Of a DNA stretch of 64,000 nucleotides, positions 1 to 7,726 are shown in pieces. The notes under the pieces are model-generated. The model was given only the letters and a program-made list of their open reading frames with translations. It was not told where the DNA came from and made no database searches. Source of the DNA: Roseovarius spongiae (lineage in GTDB: Bacteria; Pseudomonadota; Alphaproteobacteria; Rhodobacterales; Rhodobacteraceae); contig NZ_RAPE01000001.1 of assembly GCF_003651245.1 (NCBI RefSeq), positions 124,001-188,000 of the forward strand. The letters run 5' to 3'. Position 1 is the first letter of the stretch. Every line of letters starts with the position of its first letter. Both the position numbers and the translations under genes were made by a program.

Positions 1-533
1 GCCTCCTGCAAATGGTAGGAACACACGTTCATCGGGTTCCATTTCGGCACGTTCTTCAGGCAGTATTCGGCCACGTCCCCGATCATCCTGAGCGAGGGTT
101 TCGGCGGGCAGATATAAGTGCCGCGCGAGAGATATTCCTTGATTAGATCGTTCTGCACCGTGCCGGTGAGCTTCTCGACATCGGCGCCCTGTTCTTCGGC
201 CGCGGCGATATAGAGCGCCAGCAGCCAGGGCGCGGTCGCGTTGATCGTCATCGAGGTGTTCATCTGTTCGAGCGGGATGCCGTCGAACAGCGCGCGCATG
301 TCGCCCAGATGGCAGATCGGCACGCCGACCTTGCCGACCTCGCCGCGCGCCAGCGCGTGGTCGCTGTCATAGCCGGTCTGCGTCGGCAGATCGAACGCCA
401 CGCTGAGCCCGGTCTGCCCGCGCGCCAGGTTCGCGCGATAAAGCGCATTCGACGCCTCTGCCGTTGAATGTCCGGCATAGGTGCGAATCAGCCAAGGGCG
501 GTCTTGCTGCGGGCGGGGTGCGGATTCGGACAT
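1..533 (-). CDS. ecm: Ethylmalonyl-CoA mutase, N-terminal part (runs off the window)
   Basis: B12-dependent acyl-CoA mutase of the ethylmalonyl-CoA pathway, converting ethylmalonyl-CoA to methylsuccinyl-CoA in the cytoplasm. The reverse complement reads from an ATG at 533 (MSESAPRP..) without a stop to the window edge, giving about 177 residues. Recognisable MeaA/Ecm family stretches are [37 protein letters not shown] and [18 protein letters not shown], which belong to the substrate-binding TIM barrel. The B12-binding domain lies outside the window. It is divergent from the acyltransferase at 755, with ccr one gene further on; the ccr neighbourhood favours ecm over methylmalonyl-CoA mutase. 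It is incomplete only because of the window edge. Confidence 0.9.
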   Translation of the reverse strand, partial: MSESAPRPQQDRPWLIRTYAGHSTAEASNALYRANLARGQTGLSVAFDLPTQTGYDSDHALARGEVGKVGVPICHLGDMRALFDGIPLEQMNTSMTINATAPWLLALYIAAAEEQGADVEKLTGTVQNDLIKEYLSRGTYICPPKPSLRMIGDVAEYCLKNVPKWNPMNVCSYHLQE

Positions 534-754
534 CGGCGGTCTCCAGACTGTCGAAATTCAGGTGCGCAACAATGTTACGCCAACGACTGCATACTTGGAA
601 GATTGTGCCGATGTCAATTCGCCGCGATGCGGCATTTTGCTGTGTCCCAACTCTTGCGCGGAACGCTTCATCGGACCTACCGGACCCAAGCCCGAGCGGT
701 TACGATGCCCGCACCTGCGCCCCCGAGCGGGACCGGAAAAGCGGAAAGGCCCGA

Positions 755-2185
755 ATGACATCGACTGTGGAAATGCCACTCTGGGCGCTGCTGCTGCTAC
801 TGGCCTTCGCCGCGGTGACTTTCGCGTCGCATTTCCTGTTCCCGTCCGTGCGCTGGTTCTTTCGCCGCCGGCTGGAACGCGCGGTGGCCAGGCTGAACGA
901 ACGGCTGACGCGACCCATAGAGCCGTTCAAGCTGGCGCGCCGGCACGACATGATCCAGCGGCTGATCTACGATCCGACCGTCACCCAGGCCATCGTCGAT
1001 TACGCGCGCAAGCACAACGTGCGCGAGGACGTCGCCTTCGAGAAGGCCCGCCGCTACGCGCGCGAGATCGTGCCGAGCTTCAGCGCCTTCGCCTATTTCG
1101 GCCTCGGCACGCGGCTGGCGAACTGGCTGGCGGGCGCGCTCTACTCGGTGCGCACCGGGCCGGACAACATGGCGGTGCTCGAGGCGATCGACAGGGACGC
1201 CACCGTGGTGTTCATCATGAACCACCGTAGCAACATGGATTACGTGCTGGTCACGACGCTGGCGTCCAAGGCCTCGGCGCTGTCCTACGCGGTGGGCGAA
1301 TGGGCGCAGGTCTGGCCGCTCAGCCGTCTCATCAGGTCGATGGGCGCCTATTTCATCCGCCGCCGGTCGCGCGGCGGGCTCTACCGCACGGTTCTGGGGC
1401 GTTACGTGCAGATGGCGACGGCAGGCGGCGTGACGCAGGCGATCTTTCCCGAAGGGGGGCTCAGCGTCGACGGCCTGACGCGCCCGCCGAAGCTCGGCCT
1501 GCTGTCCTATGCCATCGACGGCTGGACGCCGGGGGCGCGCGACGTGGTCTTCGTGCCGGTGGCGATCAATTACGACCGCGTGCTCGAGGACCGGGTGCTG
1601 GTCTCCGCCGGAGCGCGCGGCGACCGGCGGTTCCGCGCGCGCATGTCGGTGGTGCTGCGCTTTGTCCTGCGCATGATCTGGCAGCGGCTGCGCGGGCGGT
1701 TCCGGCGGTTCGGCGTCGCCGCGGTGGTCTTTGCCGAGCCGGTGAAGCTCAGCGATTACGGCGGCGTCCCCCCGATCGAGGTGTTGGGCCGCGACCTGAT
1801 GCAGCGGATCGAGGCGGCGATGCCGCTTCTCTTCGCGCCGATGCTGGCGCGCGTGATGTTGCTGGCCGAAAGCCCGCTCGACGCCGACGGGATGCTCGAC
1901 GCGATGCGCGCCTGCGCCGCGGAGGCGCGGGCCGACACGCCGCTGGTCGCGCCCGAGGCGTTCCCCGCCGCCGTCGCCCGCGCGCGCGCCGTCCTCGCGC
2001 GGCGCAACCTCATAGAGGAAACCGGCGGGCGCTGGCGGGCCGCGCCGCATGAACGCGCGCTGCTGACCTATTACGCCAACTCCATTGCGCATTTCTATGA
2101 CGCGCCCGCGGGCGAGCCTATCATGCCGGCGGCGCGCCCGGATGCTGCGACAGCAAAATCAGATGCTGCGCCTGCAGGGTCATAA
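755..2185 (+). CDS. PlsB-like glycerol-phosphate/DHAP acyltransferase family protein
   Basis: Probable membrane-associated acyltransferase of the PlsC/PlsB superfamily, about 476 aa. The start chosen is ATG 755, with a purine-rich GGAAAGG just upstream; the open frame extends further 5' but that part looks non-coding. A hydrophobic N-terminal segment (residues about 7-25) is followed by the catalytic HX4D motif (H157-RSNM-D162) and an FPEGG motif near residues 231-235, the two acyltransferase signatures. Similar proteins are annotated as 1-acyl-glycerol-3-phosphate or glycerol-3-phosphate acyltransferase; the exact acceptor cannot be told from sequence. It sits between ecm and ccr, two genes of one carbon pathway, without an obvious functional link. 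Confidence 0.75.
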   Translation: MTSTVEMPLWALLLLLAFAAVTFASHFLFPSVRWFFRRRLERAVARLNERLTRPIEPFKLARRHDMIQRLIYDPTVTQAIVDYARKHNVREDVAFEKARRYAREIVPSFSAFAYFGLGTRLANWLAGALYSVRTGPDNMAVLEAIDRDATVVFIMNHRSNMDYVLVTTLASKASALSYAVGEWAQVWPLSRLIRSMGAYFIRRRSRGGLYRTVLGRYVQMATAGGVTQAIFPEGGLSVDGLTRPPKLGLLSYAIDGWTPGARDVVFVPVAINYDRVLEDRVLVSAGARGDRRFRARMSVVLRFVLRMIWQRLRGRFRRFGVAAVVFAEPVKLSDYGGVPPIEVLGRDLMQRIEAAMPLLFAPMLARVMLLAESPLDADGMLDAMRACAAEARADTPLVAPEAFPAAVARARAVLARRNLIEETGGRWRAAPHERALLTYYANSIAHFYDAPAGEPIMPAARPDAATAKSDAAPAGS

Positions 2186-2326
2186 AATTACCAATTCCAC
2201 ATCCGAGGCATTGCATTGTTGCGCCGCGATGCGTATCCACAGGGTGGAAATCCGCGATTCTGCATTGCGGCAAAGCTGACGCGGCCGGACCCCATCCGAC
2301 CGCACCTGATGATGAAGGAGGCCGGC

Positions 2327-3613
2327 ATGGCTCTGGACACCGATAACGGGATCGCGCAGTACGACGCGCCCGAAAAGGACCTCTACGAGATGGGCGAGCT
2401 GCCCCCGATGGGCTATGTGCCGAAACAGATGTACGCCTGGGCCATCCGGCGCGAGCGGCACGGCGAGCCCGATTCCGCCATGCGTGTCGAGGTCGTCGAC
2501 GTGCCCGTCCTCGACAGCAACGAGGTGCTGGTGCTGGTGATGGCCGCGGGCGTCAACTACAACGGCGTCTGGGCCGCGCTGGGCAAGCCGATCAGCCCCT
2601 TTGACGGGCACGGGGCGGACTATCACATCGCCGGCTCGGACGCCTCGGGCATCGTCTGGGCCGTCGGCGACAAGGTGAAGCGCTGGAAGGTGGGCGACGA
2701 GGTCGTGATCCACTGCAACCAGGACGACGGCGACGACGAGGAATGCAACGGCGGCGATCCGATGTATTCCACCTCGCAACGCATCTGGGGCTACGAGACG
2801 CCCGACGGCTCATTCGCGCAGTTCACCAACGTGCAGGCGCAGCAGCTCATGCCGCGTCCCAAGCACCTGACATGGGAAGAATCGGCTTGCTACACGCTGA
2901 CGCTCGCCACCGCCTACCGGATGCTGTTCGGCCATGAACCCCATGATCTGAAGCCGGGGCAGAACGTGCTGGTCTGGGGCGCGTCGGGGGGCCTGGGCTC
3001 CTACGCGATCCAGCTCATCAACACCGCGGGCGCCAATGCCATCGGCGTCATCTCGGACGAGGACAAGCGCCAGTTCGTGATGGACCTCGGAGCCAAGGGC
3101 GTCATCAACCGCAAGGATTTCAACTGCTGGGGGCAGTTGCCCACGGTGAATACGCCGGAATACGGCGAATGGTTCAAGGAGGCCCGCAAGTTCGGCAAGG
3201 CGATCTGGGACATCACCGGCAAGGGCAACAACGTCGACATGGTCTTCGAGCACCCCGGAGAGGCGACCTTTCCCGTTTCCACCTTCGTGGTGAAGAAGGG
3301 CGGCATGGTCGTGATCTGCGCCGGCACCACCGGGTTCAACTGCACCTTCGACGTGCGCTACCTCTGGATGCACCAGAAGCGCGTGCAGGGCAGCCACTTC
3401 GCGCATCTCAAGCAGGCGGCGAGCGCCAACAAGCTGATGCTCGAGCGCCGGCTTGACCCCTGCATGTCCGAGGTCTTCCCTTGGGCTGACCTGCCCGAGG
3501 CGCACATGAAGATGATGCGCAATCAGCACAAGCCCGGCAACATGTCGGTGCTGGTTCAGGCGCCGCGCACCGGGCTGCGCACGGTCGAGGACGTGCTGGA
3601 GGCGCGTAGCTGA
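2327..3613 (+). CDS. ccr: Crotonyl-CoA carboxylase/reductase
   Basis: NADPH-dependent reductive carboxylation of crotonyl-CoA to ethylmalonyl-CoA, the signature step of the ethylmalonyl-CoA pathway for acetyl-CoA assimilation. The protein is 428 aa, the usual length. Start ATG 2327 follows a strong GAAGGAGG. It is a medium-chain dehydrogenase/reductase: NYNGVWAALGKPISPF lies in the N-terminal substrate domain, and WGASGGLGSYAIQL is the nucleotide-binding glycine motif. The stretch GSDASGIVWAVG and the C-terminal MKMMRNQHKPGNMSVLV are typical of Ccr rather than of ordinary quinone reductases. A terminator follows at 3643. Together with ecm at the window start it marks a serine-cycle-free, isocitrate-lyase-independent C2 assimilation route. 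Confidence 0.95.
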   Translation: MALDTDNGIAQYDAPEKDLYEMGELPPMGYVPKQMYAWAIRRERHGEPDSAMRVEVVDVPVLDSNEVLVLVMAAGVNYNGVWAALGKPISPFDGHGADYHIAGSDASGIVWAVGDKVKRWKVGDEVVIHCNQDDGDDEECNGGDPMYSTSQRIWGYETPDGSFAQFTNVQAQQLMPRPKHLTWEESACYTLTLATAYRMLFGHEPHDLKPGQNVLVWGASGGLGSYAIQLINTAGANAIGVISDEDKRQFVMDLGAKGVINRKDFNCWGQLPTVNTPEYGEWFKEARKFGKAIWDITGKGNNVDMVFEHPGEATFPVSTFVVKKGGMVVICAGTTGFNCTFDVRYLWMHQKRVQGSHFAHLKQAASANKLMLERRLDPCMSEVFPWADLPEAHMKMMRNQHKPGNMSVLVQAPRTGLRTVEDVLEARS

Positions 3614-3642
3614 TCAACAACGTTTCCTTTCCGGAAGCGATG

Positions 3643-3677
3643 GCCCGCGATTCGGTGCGCCGGAACGCGGGCTTTTT
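3643..3677 (+). terminator. Rho-independent terminator after ccr
   Basis: GCCCGCG (3643-3649) pairs with CGCGGGC (3666-3672) and is followed by TTTTT (3673-3677). The 16-nt loop contains a further short CGG/CCG stem. It lies 30 nt after the ccr stop. Confidence 0.8.
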
Positions 3678-3708
3678 CATGCGCGCTGACCGCCTGGTTT
3701 GAAATCAA

Positions 3709-3744
3709 TGACTTAGAGTCACTCATACCCCCTATAATTGGGGG
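3709..3744. promoter_or_regulatory. Two adjacent inverted repeats, candidate operator/lux-box region
   Basis: TGACT-TAG-AGTCA at 3709-3721 is a perfect inverted repeat. CCCCC-TATAATT-GGGGG at 3728-3744 is a near-perfect 17-bp palindrome with one mismatched pair, and its centre contains TATAAT. Both lie 85-120 nt before the small ORF at 3830 and about 235-270 nt before the LuxR-family gene. LuxR-type receptors bind dyad-symmetric sites of about this size, so autoregulation is a reasonable inference. The central TATAAT could equally be a promoter -10 box. Confidence 0.45.
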
Positions 3745-3829
3745 GATGAAATCTGCGAATACCCTGGCGGTAAGCCGCGTGCTAGTCTCAAGTTGACCTT
3801 CCGTTAACTCCTCCGAAAGCAGACACCAG

Positions 3830-4039
3830 ATGCAGAATACGTGGATACTTGACGTCCTTGCCGATCTGAAGACTTTCGCGCAGAATAACAACCTGGGCGC
3901 CCTGGCCGAATATCTCGACGACACGAGTCTCGTCGCGGCAGCGGAACTGGCGTCGCTTGGGGAAGGAAGCAGCGGACATGACCGTCGCAGCGCAGGCGCG
4001 CTTGGATGCCATTTTGGAACGCCTCGAGGAGGCCACTGA
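3830..4039 (+). CDS. Small ORF upstream of and overlapping the LuxR gene
   Basis: 69 aa from ATG 3830. The first 42 residues (MQNTWILDVLADLKTFAQNN.. to about ..AAAELAS) look protein-like: amphipathic, with leucine and alanine periodicity suggesting one or two helices. I recall closely similar short proteins upstream of LuxR-family genes in other roseobacters. The last 20 or so residues overlap the luxR start by 62 nt in another frame and look less constrained. The ribosome binding site is weak. The position suggests a leader peptide or a partner of the regulator, but no function is known to me. Confidence 0.55.
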   Translation: MQNTWILDVLADLKTFAQNNNLGALAEYLDDTSLVAAAELASLGEGSSGHDRRSAGALGCHFGTPRGGH

Positions 4040-4703
4040 CCGCGACGGGCTGCAACAGGTCACCGAGGAACTTCGCGACTTTCTTGATGTTCGCCATGTC
4101 GTCTATCACTGGGTCAGCGCCGCGGGCGAGCAATACGGCGTCGGCACCTACGCGTCCGAATGGGTCGAACGCTACGTCGCCGAAGGCTACCTGCGCATCG
4201 ATCCTGTCGTGCAGGGCTGCTATCAGCGGTTTCACCCGGTCGACTGGAAGCGGCTCGACTGGTCGGGCAAGGCGACGCGCAACTTCCGGAACGAGGCGAT
4301 CGAATACGGGCTCGGCAACCAGGGCTACTCGGTGCCGGTGCGCGGCCCCGGCGGCCAGTTCGCCATGTTCACCGTCAACGATCATTGCGACGATGACGCC
4401 TGGGCGCAGTTTGCCGAGGATAACCGCCGCAGCCTGATCCTGATCGCGCATTCGTTCAACGAGAAGGCGCTCGACTTCGAGCCGGACCGCCAGCCCGACG
4501 CGGCGCCGAATCTGTCGCCGCGCGAGCTCGACGCGCTGACACTGATCGCGGTCGGCCACAGCCGCGCGCAGGTGGCCGAGACGCTGACCATTTCGGAGCA
4601 TACCCTGCGCGCCTACATCGAATCGGCCCGGTTCAAGCTGGGCGCGGTCAACACCGTGCATGCCGTCGCCCGCGCGCTCAGCCGCGGATTGATCGTGATC
4701 TGA
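3978..4703 (+). CDS. LuxR-family autoinducer-binding transcriptional regulator
   Basis: Quorum-sensing type regulator, 241 aa. Start ATG 3978 is preceded by GAAGGA; a TTG 21 nt earlier is in frame but less likely. The N-terminal autoinducer-binding domain (about residues 15-155) keeps the residues that contact acyl-homoserine lactones in TraR-type proteins: W62, Y66, and the D75-P76 pair in LRIDPV, with a later Trp in PVDWKRLDW. The C-terminal LuxR helix-turn-helix (about 176-240) has LSPRELDAL..A.G.S and ends [13 protein letters not shown]. No luxI-type synthase is in the window, so it may be a solo receptor or be paired with a distant synthase. It converges on the aminotransferase gene with only 11 nt between stops. 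Confidence 0.85.
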   Translation: MTVAAQARLDAILERLEEATDRDGLQQVTEELRDFLDVRHVVYHWVSAAGEQYGVGTYASEWVERYVAEGYLRIDPVVQGCYQRFHPVDWKRLDWSGKATRNFRNEAIEYGLGNQGYSVPVRGPGGQFAMFTVNDHCDDDAWAQFAEDNRRSLILIAHSFNEKALDFEPDRQPDAAPNLSPRELDALTLIAVGHSRAQVAETLTISEHTLRAYIESARFKLGAVNTVHAVARALSRGLIVI

Positions 4704-4714
4704 CGCGCGGCGCG

Positions 4715-5581
4715 TCACGCGCCCCCGGACGCGGCCCAGTCCCAGTACATCTCGCGCACCTGCCGCGCGACCGGCCCGATCTCGTAGCGGCGGTCGTCGA
4801 AGGCCGACACCGGCGTGATCTTGGCCATGTTGCCGGACAGGAACACCTCGTCCGCGGCCTCGAAATCGGCGTAGTCGAGCACGCATTCATGCACAGTCAT
4901 CCCTTCGCGGCGCATATTCTTCAGGTGCCGCGCGCGGGTGATCCCGGCCAGAAACGTGCCGTTGGCGATCGGCGTGAACACCTCGCCGTCGCGCACCATG
5001 AAGACATTGGTGGTCGCGGTCTCCGCCACGTTGCCAAGCGCGTCGGTCGCCAGCGCGTTGGAAAATCTCTTGGCGCGCGCCTCGGCGAGCATCCGCGCGT
5101 TGTTGGGATAAAGGCAGGCGGCCTTGGCGTTCACCACCGCGTCGTCGAGCGTCGGGCGGCGGAACCGCGTGCGCGTCAGCGTCGCAGCGGCGTCCGGGGC
5201 CGGCATCGGGATTTCTTCCAGCGCGACGGCGAATCGCGTGCTGTCGCCGTCGGGCACGATCGCCATGTATTCGCTTTCCGCCGCCCAGTACATCGGCCGG
5301 ATATAGACCGCCGCCCCTTCGGGATACTGCGCCAGCCCCTCGCGAATGATCGCAACCATGTCTTCGGTGGTGACGCAGGGCGTCAGCATCAGCGCCTCGG
5401 CGGATCGGTTCAGCCGCGCGCAATGCAGATCGAGATCGGGCGCGCGCCCCTCGTAGAACCGCGCCCCGTCGAACACGTTGGAGCCAAGCCAGGCGCCGTG
5501 ATCCGACGCGCGGATGACCGGCGGGTTCCCGTCGCGCCATGCGCCATCGAACCAGGTGCGGAGATTCCTGCCAACCGCCAT
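4715..5581 (-). CDS. ilvE: Branched-chain-amino-acid aminotransferase (class IV)
   Basis: PLP-dependent class IV aminotransferase, 288 aa, transferring amino groups between 2-oxoglutarate and branched-chain 2-oxo acids in the cytoplasm. Start ATG 5581 has AGGAGG at good spacing. The catalytic lysine is K153 in VVNAKAACLYPN; the PLP-phosphate stretch is GNVAETATTNVFMV and the C-terminal motif is DEVFLSGNMAKITPV. The long upstream open frame is not coding. The roseobacter group carries this 288-residue type, which differs from the longer E. coli IlvE, so a role with other amino donors or in D-amino-acid metabolism cannot be excluded. It is divergent from cmk. Confidence 0.85.
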   Translation of the reverse strand: MAVGRNLRTWFDGAWRDGNPPVIRASDHGAWLGSNVFDGARFYEGRAPDLDLHCARLNRSAEALMLTPCVTTEDMVAIIREGLAQYPEGAAVYIRPMYWAAESEYMAIVPDGDSTRFAVALEEIPMPAPDAAATLTRTRFRRPTLDDAVVNAKAACLYPNNARMLAEARAKRFSNALATDALGNVAETATTNVFMVRDGEVFTPIANGTFLAGITRARHLKNMRREGMTVHECVLDYADFEAADEVFLSGNMAKITPVSAFDDRRYEIGPVARQVREMYWDWAASGGA

Positions 5582-5763
5582 GTCGCCTCCTCCTTTTTCA
5601 TGGACCCTAGGACTCCGGCCGCGAGCCGTCCAGCGGTGACGCCCCCCGGTCCTGCAATGTTCCGCAAATACTCGAACACGGCAAGTGCGCCATGCGCCCG
5701 CCCGGAGGCTTGAGCCCACGTCCGCCATGCCCTACCAAAAGCAGCAGCGCGAGGAGAGGCCAA

Positions 5764-6375
5764 ATGACATTCACGGTCGCGATCGACGGGCCCGCGGCGG
5801 CGGGCAAGGGCACGGTGGCGCGGCGGGTCGCCGCGCATTTCGGTTTTGCGCATCTCGACACCGGCCTGCTCTATCGCGCGACCGGGCTGCGCACGCTCGA
5901 CGGAACCGACCCGGTCACCGCCGCCCGCGCGCTCAAGGCGGGCGACCTCGACGCCGAAGAGGCGCTGCGCGCGCCCGAAGTGGCGCAGGCCGCCAGCCGC
6001 GTCGCCGCCATCCCCGAGGTGCGCACGGCGCTGGTCGATTTTCAGCGCGCCTTCGCCCGGCGCTCGGGCGGCGCGGTGCTCGACGGGCGCGACATCGGCA
6101 CGGTGATCTGCCCCGACGCCGAGGTAAAGCTGTTCGTCACCGCCAGCGACGATGTGCGCGCGCGCCGACGCCACGCGGAACTGACCGGCAATGGGCATGA
6201 TGTCTCCCTGGACGACGTGCTGTCGGACCTGCGCCAGCGCGACGCCCGCGACAGCGCCCGCGCCACCGCGCCGCTGAAGCCCGCCGTCGATGCGGTGCTT
6301 CTGGACACATCGCAAATGACGATCGAACAGGCGGTTGCCGAAGCGATCGCGATTACCGACGCCCGCAAGGGGTAA
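5764..6375 (+). CDS. cmk: Cytidylate kinase
   Basis: Phosphorylates CMP and dCMP with ATP, feeding CTP synthesis. The protein is 203 aa from ATG 5764, with AGGAGAG 7-13 nt upstream. The P-loop is [15 protein letters not shown] (residues about 6-20), followed by [10 protein letters not shown] and [14 protein letters not shown]; all are standard Cmk motifs. In many bacteria cmk is directly followed by rpsA. Here a minus-strand Hint-domain gene lies between them, and aroA is not found upstream. Confidence 0.93.
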   Translation: MTFTVAIDGPAAAGKGTVARRVAAHFGFAHLDTGLLYRATGLRTLDGTDPVTAARALKAGDLDAEEALRAPEVAQAASRVAAIPEVRTALVDFQRAFARRSGGAVLDGRDIGTVICPDAEVKLFVTASDDVRARRRHAELTGNGHDVSLDDVLSDLRQRDARDSARATAPLKPAVDAVLLDTSQMTIEQAVAEAIAITDARKG

Positions 6376-6382
6376 GGCGCAT

Positions 6383-6418
6383 CCCTATCGGTGGACCCGG
6401 CCCTATCGGTGGACCCGG
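6383..6418. repeat. Two tandem copies of an 18-bp unit
   Basis: CCCTATCGGTGGACCCGG occurs at 6383-6400 and again, identical, at 6401-6418. The second copy encodes the last codons and stop (TAG at 6403-6405) of the minus-strand Hint protein, and the first copy is a duplicate of that end just beyond the stop. The unit length is a multiple of three, so the duplicated stop would be in frame too. It lies 7 nt after the cmk stop. Confidence 0.95.
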
Positions 6419-7386
6419 CGCTCAGCCAGAACCACGCTTTCCTTGCGGGTCAGGATCGGCGCCGCAGGTTCTGGCGGCCCGTTAGGGGCCACGTCATCCA
6501 GCAGCAACTCGATCTCGGCCATCTGCTCGGGCAGCAGATTGCGCTGCGCCTCGGAAGCCAGCAGGAGACTTTCGCAGGGTTGACCGTTCGCCATCAGGAT
6601 CACGTGCTCTTCACACAGGATGTGGTAGTAAGTGACCTGCGCCGCGTCGTAATCGATATGCGCCCCGGCGCCGACCAATGCCTTGGCCGGGACCAACACC
6701 TTATTGGCCGCAAACAGCATCTCCGCCGCGGGGTCGTCGATCAGCACCCGGTGCTGCTGTGACAGGTATAGATCTGCGTCGGGCATTCCGTGACCTAATG
6801 CGCCAGTCGGAATGCAAACCGGACGCATTTTATCACGCGTTCCGGGCAAGGCGGCATCGATATCCACGCAACCATTGCCGATCCAGCGAATCGCATGCGC
6901 ATCGCCGAACATGTCCAGAACCAGATCACCGGCCGCCAGATCCTCCACCAGCACCTCGCCCCGCGGTGTGGCGATTCGCGTGCCGGCGCAAAAACACACC
7001 GGCGTCAGCCCATCATAGGGCACATCCTCCAGATCGGTCACAACGGCAACCGCCGACAGCAGGTTGGGCGGCCCTTCGGGGTAGTGGAAGAAAATCCTGC
7101 CACCCGCCTCGAACACGACCAAGTCCTTGGGCGTACCGAGCGGCAAAGTGGCGCCCGCTATGTCTACGCCGGGCGTCGCATCGCCCGACCCGATATAGGT
7201 CACCGGATCGCCATTGAAAGTCGCTGTTCCGTTGTCGTCGGAACCAAAGCTGTTATCATCATCCACCAAGAGCCCACTTTCGGCGGAGCCGAAAGACCCC
7301 AGGACGATGGTTTGGTTGCTAGACAACAGCTCGGTTTTCAGGAGTTCGCCAGTGTATTCATAAACGGTTATATCGGCTGATGGCAT
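6403..7386 (-). CDS. Hint (Hedgehog/intein) domain protein
   Basis: 327 aa from ATG 7386, with AGGAGG in the leader. The N-terminal 125 residues are acidic, glycine- and aspartate-rich, and resemble a beta-rich secreted region without a classical signal peptide. The Hint_2-type domain starts at CFCAGTRIATPRG (C131 as the likely nucleophile of the CFxxGT motif), followed by VEDLAAGDLVLD, IRWIG, SQQHRVLI (H212) and a YYHILCEEHVIL block. Family members are frequent in Rhodobacteraceae and are inferred to self-process or to be exported by type I systems; this is not proven here. No exporter gene is adjacent. The base composition is somewhat richer in A/T than its neighbours, and it interrupts the usual cmk-rpsA order. 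Confidence 0.8.
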   Translation of the reverse strand: MPSADITVYEYTGELLKTELLSSNQTIVLGSFGSAESGLLVDDDNSFGSDDNGTATFNGDPVTYIGSGDATPGVDIAGATLPLGTPKDLVVFEAGGRIFFHYPEGPPNLLSAVAVVTDLEDVPYDGLTPVCFCAGTRIATPRGEVLVEDLAAGDLVLDMFGDAHAIRWIGNGCVDIDAALPGTRDKMRPVCIPTGALGHGMPDADLYLSQQHRVLIDDPAAEMLFAANKVLVPAKALVGAGAHIDYDAAQVTYYHILCEEHVILMANGQPCESLLLASEAQRNLLPEQMAEIELLLDDVAPNGPPEPAAPILTRKESVVLAERRVHR

Positions 7387-7726
7387 GTTGCGGCCTCCTA
7401 TTGGCAGTGAGCCCCAGAAGCGAACCTGCGGATGCCGCGGTTCTTGTATTCTACCCAGTGCCACAACTCTAAGTTGATAAAGGCTAACAAAAGGTTAACA
7501 GGGACCGCCTAAGCCCAGATTTTCTAAGGCTTGATCTCACCCGGGCTTCGCCGTAGAAGGGCGCGGTCTGCATGAACCTGCGGCGAGGCGGATATCCAAG
7601 AGGTCCGGGGCGGAGATGCTCCGGCCCTTGTCTGCGTTCGCCGCATCTCTGACCAACGAAACCTTCAAGACCGGCGGAGACAACCGCGCGGCCCGTATAA
7701 ATCGCTAGTTAGGATAGAAACGCCAC
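7387..7726. other. 340-bp intergenic region with the likely rpsA promoter and leader
   Basis: Divergent region between the Hint gene and rpsA. A possible sigma-70-like promoter for rpsA is TTGATA (7474-7479), a 16-nt spacer and TAACAG (7496-7501); a long leader of more than 200 nt would follow. The leader contains a small hairpin CGGAG-ATG-CTCCG near 7611-7623. S1 genes often regulate themselves through their leader, so a regulatory role is possible but not shown. No ORF in it looks coding. Confidence 0.4.

Noticed and set aside
621..637. Terminator GCCGC-GAT-GCGGC followed by ATTTT in the ecm/acyltransferase gap
   Set aside because: No gene ends there, and the stem is only 5 bp; probably chance.
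2186..2326. PccR/RamB-like TTGC-rich operator upstream of ccr
   Set aside because: TTGC words occur, but no clear paired motif with fixed spacing was found.
3978..5581. Complete luxR-luxI quorum-sensing pair
   Set aside because: The convergent gene is a class IV aminotransferase, and no LuxI-like protein was found anywhere in the window.
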